From NCBI GenBank assembly GCA_022572625.1, contig JACZVN010000010.1, positions 1 through 9,023 on the forward strand: a stretch of DNA of 9,023 nt. Reading direction: 5' to 3'. Shown here piece by piece: positions 5,064-9,023 of this stretch; position 1 is the stretch's first letter; the number at the start of each line of letters is the position of its first letter. The position numbers were made by a program, and so were the translations under genes. The notes below the pieces were generated by a model. The model worked only from the letters and a program-made list of their open reading frames with translations, made no database searches and was not told where the DNA came from. The DNA is from Patescibacteria group bacterium (GTDB lineage Bacteria; Patescibacteriota; Patescibacteriia; UBA2591; UBA6264).

Positions 5064-6257
5064 ATGGCAAAGGTCGTATTCATAAACAAGAATAAAAAGT
5101 TGATCGCAGATGGCGAGACGTATGTTGAGCCTGGACAACTTTATTATCAAGGTGTTTCTTTGGATAAAGTTGTGGGTAAATTGTCTTATGTTCCTTTTTA
5201 TTTGCATTGCTCTTTAGGACATAATGCTTCGCCAGAACAGTTGGTTCAATTTGAACGAGTGTTTACAATGGACGCAACTCAGTTTATATCAGAATCTGAG
5301 TTACACTATATTGCTCAAGTGAAAGGAGGATCTTATAGTAAGTTAACGGCGCTGATTAATTATATTGGCGGGAAATTTGAAACTGGAATTTTAAAGCAAA
5401 GAATGGGTGTTTTGCGCGAACTTAATAAAGATCTCGGACTAGATGGCATTCTTGATCCAGCACTGGCCACCGTTCCCTTAATCCTAAATACCCTACCTAA
5501 ACTTTATGCTGTAATTGACGGACGAAAGCCGGATCATCAGGCGGCGACATTTATAGAGTCATTCTTTATTAATGTTTTAGGGAGAATTCCTAATGAATTT
5601 TCTAATAAAGAATTGATCGCCTGGGATACGTATTTAGTATCATTATGTGTTCATGGATTAACTTCACCCAGTTATCATGGGTTTAGGGTGTCAGCCAATA
5701 CGCGAGCGCCATTTACGACTGCCCTTCAAGCCTGGTTGACCGCGGCGGCTGGAGATTTACATTTTGGAGCGATTGGTGGAGCCATCTATGATCTATGTGA
5801 AGTGGAAAGGCGCGGAATTACCCATCGTGAACATATTCAAGCGATATTAGACAATGGATTTCGAGTGAGCGGTTATGGTCATCGGATGCATCCCAGATTA
5901 TTAGCTAACTATCCGCACGGCAGTAAAACTATTAAGAATCATCAGAGCATACCTTATCAGGAGAATTTGCAAACTGATCCTCGGGTTCGAATTAATTTTG
6001 CCTGCTGGCGCGAACTTGACTACCAGGGGAAATATATCCAAATGACACGCCAGAGGGCCAAAGAAGCATTTACTTTAGTAGGTTGTGCAAATGTGGATAC
6101 CATGGCGGCTGGATTATATCTTGATTTAGGGCTTAAACAAGAACATACTTTACTTGGACCATTTATCGCTCGTCTTCCTCATTTAATGAAAATATATGTT
6201 GAGGAAGCAAGTAAAACTAGACCCAATAAGTATATTGGTCTAAAAGAAAGAGAATAA
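5064..6257 (+). CDS. Divergent citrate synthase / citryl-CoA lyase family protein in the lysW cluster
   Basis: Starting at ATG 5064 the protein has 397 residues and the citrate synthase fold. PGQLYYQGVSLDKVVGKLSY (23-42) corresponds to the family's N-terminal YRG...I..L segment. Further on come VHGLTSPSYHGFRVSANT (196-213), GDLHFGAIGGA (230-240), GYGHRMHP (270-277), DPR (305-307) and CANVDTMAAGLYLDLGL (341-357). The catalytic triad of citrate synthases, His in GPxHGGA, His in GxGHR and the Asp before the C-terminal helices, maps to His233, His273 and Asp345. The usual DHE-N motif is HG instead, as in citryl-CoA lyase and the ATP-citrate lyase C-domain. About 27 residues lie between GHRMHP and DPR, where the family normally has only a few. 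It would condense an acyl-CoA with an oxo acid, or cleave such a product; the substrate is unknown. The gene sits between lysW and lysX, three bases before lysX. TTA is only 3 of 13 Leu codons in 5338-5513, suggesting different ancestry. Confidence 0.85.
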   Translation: MAKVVFINKNKKLIADGETYVEPGQLYYQGVSLDKVVGKLSYVPFYLHCSLGHNASPEQLVQFERVFTMDATQFISESELHYIAQVKGGSYSKLTALINYIGGKFETGILKQRMGVLRELNKDLGLDGILDPALATVPLILNTLPKLYAVIDGRKPDHQAATFIESFFINVLGRIPNEFSNKELIAWDTYLVSLCVHGLTSPSYHGFRVSANTRAPFTTALQAWLTAAAGDLHFGAIGGAIYDLCEVERRGITHREHIQAILDNGFRVSGYGHRMHPRLLANYPHGSKTIKNHQSIPYQENLQTDPRVRINFACWRELDYQGKYIQMTRQRAKEAFTLVGCANVDTMAAGLYLDLGLKQEHTLLGPFIARLPHLMKIYVEEASKTRPNKYIGLKERE

Positions 6258-6260
6258 AAT

Positions 6261-7127
6261 ATGAAATTAGGAATTATTTATTCACGTTTAAGGGTAGAAG
6301 AAAAGTTACTTTTTTCTGAAGCAGAAAAGAGTCATATTGATTTGATAAAAATTCAAGACCGTGACCTAATTTTTAATCTGACCCGCCCAAATTTTGCTAA
6401 GCAAAACTTGGGCGGGTTAAATATTGTTTTAGCCAGAAGCGTTCACCATGAAAGAATTGTCCCTTATTTATCTATTTTAGAAAATCAAGATATTAAAACA
6501 GTAAATACATCTCAGGCCACCAGAATTTGTGATAATAAATTATTAACTAGTTTAGCTTTAATAAAAAATAATATTCCCACTCCTAAGACGCTGATTGCTT
6601 TGACCGTTGAATCAGCCCTTAAAGCCATAGAGAAAATGGGTTATCCAGTGGTACTTAAGCCAATAATCGGATCCTGGGGTAGGTTATTAAGTAAAGTTAA
6701 TGACCGCGAAGCGGCCGAAGCGTTATTAGAGCATAAGAGTATCCTTGGTTCGCCCCAACATTCAATTTTTTATATTCAAGAGTATATTGAAAAAAGCGGT
6801 CGTGATATTCGTTCATTTGTCATTGGAGATAAAACTATCGCCGCGATTTATCGCCACGGTGATCATTGGATTACCAATACCGCTCGAGGAGGAGTTACTT
6901 CCAATTGTCCGGTAACTGATGAGATAAATAAATTATCTATCAAAGCAGCTCAAGCGGTAGGCGGAGAAATTGTCGCCATTGATTTACTTGAAACAAAACA
7001 AGGCTTATTGGTTAATGAAGTTAACTCAACCATGGAGTTTAGAAATAGTATTGAAGTGACTGGAGTTAATATTCCAAAAGAAATTATAGATTATTTAATT
7101 AAAAAATATGATGAAGAAAAAAATTAA
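6261..7127 (+). CDS. lysX: LysX, LysW-glutamate/2-aminoadipate ligase (ATP-grasp)
   Basis: This 288-residue RimK-type ATP-grasp enzyme closely resembles Thermus LysX in length and motif order. It joins an amino acid through its alpha-amino group to the terminal Glu of LysW, with ATP hydrolysis. Visible motifs are [14 protein letters not shown] (128-141, nucleotide binding), [20 protein letters not shown] (170-189), [10 protein letters not shown] (202-211) and the metal-binding [13 protein letters not shown] (251-263). These features fit both the 2-aminoadipate enzyme (LysX) and the glutamate enzyme (ArgX); I cannot assign the substrate. The ATG at 6261 is three bases after the previous stop, and the 3' end overlaps lysY by 20 bases, so the genes are co-transcribed and probably translationally coupled. 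A long palindrome lies within codons 40-53. Confidence 0.93.
   Translation: MKLGIIYSRLRVEEKLLFSEAEKSHIDLIKIQDRDLIFNLTRPNFAKQNLGGLNIVLARSVHHERIVPYLSILENQDIKTVNTSQATRICDNKLLTSLALIKNNIPTPKTLIALTVESALKAIEKMGYPVVLKPIIGSWGRLLSKVNDREAAEALLEHKSILGSPQHSIFYIQEYIEKSGRDIRSFVIGDKTIAAIYRHGDHWITNTARGGVTSNCPVTDEINKLSIKAAQAVGGEIVAIDLLETKQGLLVNEVNSTMEFRNSIEVTGVNIPKEIIDYLIKKYDEEKN
6379..6419 (+). repeat. Near-perfect palindrome inside lysX
   Basis: Positions 6379-6398 pair with 6400-6419 around a single central base (6399). There is one mismatch (A6391/C6407) and one G-T pair. The outer arms ACCCGCCCAA (6381-6390) and TTGGGCGGGT (6408-6417) are GC-rich against an AT-rich background. It is in frame and encodes [13 protein letters not shown], at a place where LysX relatives seem to vary in length by about two residues. 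As RNA it would be a very stable hairpin in a translated region. Confidence 0.8.
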
Positions 7128-8094
7128 ATGTTCAATTGTTGGCGCCTCGGGCTATACCGGTGGAGAGCTTTTACGTTTATTACTTTTTCATCCCAGAGTG
7201 GAAATCAGTCAGATTACTTCTGAAACATATACTGGTAAAGCCGTATCTTTTATTCATCCGAATCTACGCAAAATAACTGATTTAAAGTTTACCTCTATTA
7301 ACGATTTAAAACCCAGTGATGTTTTATTCATTACTTTGCCACACTATAGAAGCCAGGAGAAATTTAGTCAACTTAAAAAAATGGCTCAAGTAGTGATTGA
7401 TTTGAGTCAAGATTTTAGATTAGATCCGCGTTTTGTTTATGGCTTGGCTGAATTACATCGAGCCGAGATTAAGACGGCTAATTATATTGCCGGAGCTGGA
7501 TGCAATGCTACGGCCGTTATTTTAGGTCTTTATCCTTTTTATAAGAATAATTTGATCATTCCAGAGCAGACGGTGGTTGAAGCTAAAATTAGTTCGTCCG
7601 CTGCCGGCCGTCAACTATCTTTAGGATCTCATCATCCTGAGCGCAGTGGCGCCGTCCGTTCATATAAGCCAACCGGCCACCGCCACGTCGCTGAGATTTG
7701 TCATCAATTGGGAGTTAAAAATATTCATTTTTCGGCCACCGCTATTGAAATGGTCAGGGGAATTTTAATGACCGCCCATGTATTTTTAAAAAATCCTTTA
7801 ACCGATAAGGATATTTGGAATTTATATCGAGAAACGTATAAGCATGAACCATTTATTAGAATCATTAAGCAAAAAACTGGAGTCTATCGTTATCCCGAAC
7901 CAAAATTGGTTAGGGGGACTAATTATTGCGATATTGGTTTTGAAATAGATAAAGAAACCAATCGCGTGGTGGTGATGGCGGCGATTGATAATTTAGTCAA
8001 AGGGGCAGCTGGCCAAGTTATCCAGGCTTTTAATCTTCGATTTGGTTTTAATGAAACAACGGGTCTGGAATTTCCAGGACTGCATCCTTGTTAA
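7108..8094 (+). CDS. lysY: LysY, LysW-aminoadipyl/glutamyl phosphate reductase (ArgC family)
   Basis: This NADPH-dependent enzyme of 328 residues reduces the LysW-bound acyl phosphate to the semialdehyde. [13 protein letters not shown] (11-23) is the Rossmann nucleotide-binding motif. GAGCNATA (129-136) contains the catalytic Cys132, and [22 protein letters not shown] (176-197) is characteristic of the LysY/ArgC type and holds the catalytic His. [15 protein letters not shown] (295-309) is the conserved C-terminal motif. The start may be ATG 7108 or ATG 7111; both lie inside the end of lysX, and neither has a clear Shine-Dalgarno. The context (lysW, lysX, lysZ) favours the carrier-bound substrate over N-acetylglutamyl phosphate. 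Confidence 0.93.
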   Translation: MMKKKIKCSIVGASGYTGGELLRLLLFHPRVEISQITSETYTGKAVSFIHPNLRKITDLKFTSINDLKPSDVLFITLPHYRSQEKFSQLKKMAQVVIDLSQDFRLDPRFVYGLAELHRAEIKTANYIAGAGCNATAVILGLYPFYKNNLIIPEQTVVEAKISSSAAGRQLSLGSHHPERSGAVRSYKPTGHRHVAEICHQLGVKNIHFSATAIEMVRGILMTAHVFLKNPLTDKDIWNLYRETYKHEPFIRIIKQKTGVYRYPEPKLVRGTNYCDIGFEIDKETNRVVVMAAIDNLVKGAAGQVIQAFNLRFGFNETTGLEFPGLHPC

Positions 8095-8097
8095 ATT

Positions 8098-8895
8098 ATG
8101 TTAATTCTTAAAATTGGCGGAGGGAAAACAATTAATTTAAAAGCGATCGTCGCTGATCTTAAAAATATTGATCAGCCTTTTATTGTTATTCACGGGGCTA
8201 ATGCTTTACGGGACGAAATTGCTCAAAAAATGGGTCATCCTACTAAAACCGTCACTTCTGTCTCCGGTTATACAAGTGTTTTAACTGACCAAGTAGCGAT
8301 GGATATTTTTATGATGGCTTATGCTGGATTAAGAAATAAACGCTTAGTTGAACTATGCCAACAAAATAATATCAACGCGATTGGTTTAACTGGCCTGGAT
8401 GGCAGATTGATTCGCGGTCATCGGAAAAAAGCAATTAAGATTAAGACCAAAGATAAAATTAAATTAATTAGGGATGATTTATCTGGACGACCAGATAAAT
8501 TAAATGTTGATTTCCTAAATTCTATTTTAGCCATGGGTTATGTGCCGTTTATTACCCCGCCTATTTTAAGTTATCAAGGGCAAGCTTTAAATACCGACAA
8601 CGATAATATCGTTGCTTTATTAGTTAAAGAATTATCGGTTAAAATAGTAATTCATTTATTAGAGGCGCCTGGTTTATTAAAAAATATAAATGATCCAGAT
8701 TCATTGATTAAAAAAATTAGTCAAAAGAAATTAGAATTTATAGAAAAAACTTATACCCAGGGTCGGATAAAAAGAAAGATGTTAAGTGTTCGCCAGGCTT
8801 TTGCCAATGGAGTTAAAAAAGTTGTTTTTGCTGATGGTCGAGTGGATCAGCCTATTAGCCAGGCGTTAAAAGGAAAAGGAACAATAATTATTTAA
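8098..8895 (+). CDS. lysZ: LysZ, LysW-aminoadipate/glutamate kinase (ArgB family)
   Basis: This 265-residue amino-acid kinase phosphorylates the side-chain carboxylate of the LysW-bound amino acid with ATP. MLILKIGGGK (1-10) carries the catalytic Lys5 and the glycine loop. HGANALRDE (32-40) stands where acetylglutamate kinases have HGGG, and Thermus LysZ also departs from HGGG there. NKRLVEL (80-86), INAIGLTGLDGRLIRG (92-107), NTDNDNIVALL (165-175), GRIKRKM (222-228) and VVFADGRVDQPISQALKGKGT (242-262) follow the order in Thermus LysZ. ATG 8098 is three bases after the lysY stop and lysJ begins three bases after the lysZ stop, so it is mid-operon. No own promoter or Shine-Dalgarno is seen. 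Confidence 0.93.
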   Translation: MLILKIGGGKTINLKAIVADLKNIDQPFIVIHGANALRDEIAQKMGHPTKTVTSVSGYTSVLTDQVAMDIFMMAYAGLRNKRLVELCQQNNINAIGLTGLDGRLIRGHRKKAIKIKTKDKIKLIRDDLSGRPDKLNVDFLNSILAMGYVPFITPPILSYQGQALNTDNDNIVALLVKELSVKIVIHLLEAPGLLKNINDPDSLIKKISQKKLEFIEKTYTQGRIKRKMLSVRQAFANGVKKVVFADGRVDQPISQALKGKGTIII

Positions 8896-8897
8896 AA

Positions 8898-9023
8898 ATG
8901 AATATTCAAGCCATTGAAAATCAGCATCTTATTCCGGTTTATACTAAACGAGATATTACTCTGGTTAAAGGTCGGTTAATATTTTTATTTGATGATCAGA
9001 ATAAGAAATATTTAGATTTGACT
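8898..9023 (+). CDS. lysJ: LysJ/ArgD-type aminotransferase, N-terminal fragment (3' partial)
   Basis: The 42 codons up to the window edge read as the start of a class III PLP-dependent aminotransferase. LIPVYTKRDITLVKGR (11-26) and FDDQNKKYLDLT (31-42) match the typical N-terminal strand region of acetylornithine and LysW-semialdehyde aminotransferases. It would transaminate the LysW-bound semialdehyde using glutamate. Its position directly after lysZ, in the usual pathway order, supports LysJ. The PLP lysine and the substrate-defining residues lie outside the window. Confidence 0.85.
   Translation, partial: MNIQAIENQHLIPVYTKRDITLVKGRLIFLFDDQNKKYLDLT

Noticed and set aside
4840..5207. Two minus-strand frames of 76 and 79 codons
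   Set aside because: They overlap lysW, the intergenic hairpin and the start of the citrate-synthase-like gene on the opposite strand, and show no recognisable motif.
1..9023. CRISPR array, tRNA, insertion sequence or attachment site
   Set aside because: No regularly spaced repeats, tRNA cloverleaf, transposase-like frame or flanking direct repeats were seen.

Overview
The window is AT-rich bacterial DNA with short intergenic gaps. Several traits suggest a member of the Candidate Phyla Radiation / Patescibacteria, or a similar small-genome uncultured bacterium: a short TsaB, a UMP kinase relative of the archaeal-like subfamily, most starts without a Shine-Dalgarno, and a large membrane protein of the type common in those genomes. 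This is inference from gene character; no marker in the window settles the taxonomy.

Layout. (1) 2-187: the 3' end of an unrecognised gene with a Gln/Glu/Pro-rich tail. It runs directly into a UMP-kinase-like reading frame (to 786) that has lost its N-terminal glycine-rich segment and any normal start. (2) 798-2076: a ribosomal stalk operon. A promoter is followed by an L10 leader RNA with mutually exclusive terminator and antiterminator helices, then rplJ, then rplL with an unusual ~45-residue charged N-terminal extension, then a terminator. (3) 2078-4090, minus strand: a 670-residue one-pass membrane protein with a degenerate PP2C-like cytoplasmic part and a beta-propeller-like outer part. 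It has its own terminator convergent with the rplL terminator. Its promoter is so close to the ATG that the mRNA should be leaderless; tsaB, transcribed divergently, looks the same. (4) 4601-9023: an amino-group carrier protein (LysW) operon: lysW (a 59-residue carrier ending in EDWGE), a divergent citrate synthase / citryl-CoA lyase family gene, lysX, lysY, lysZ and the start of lysJ.

How the genes work together. In the LysW pathway LysX ligates the amino group of glutamate or 2-aminoadipate to the C-terminal Glu of LysW. LysZ phosphorylates the side-chain carboxylate, LysY reduces it to the semialdehyde and LysJ transaminates it; LysK (not in the window) would then release ornithine or lysine. 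The sequence does not tell me whether the product is arginine precursor, lysine or something else.

The strongest novelty candidate is the citrate-synthase-fold gene between lysW and lysX. It is not a standard member of the pathway, retains the His/His/Asp catalytic positions in a divergent setting, and together with lysW uses leucine codons differently from its neighbours. Other points of interest are a possible lysine-codon attenuator ahead of lysW, a long hairpin between lysW and the citrate-synthase-like gene, and a nearly perfect 41-base palindrome inside lysX.
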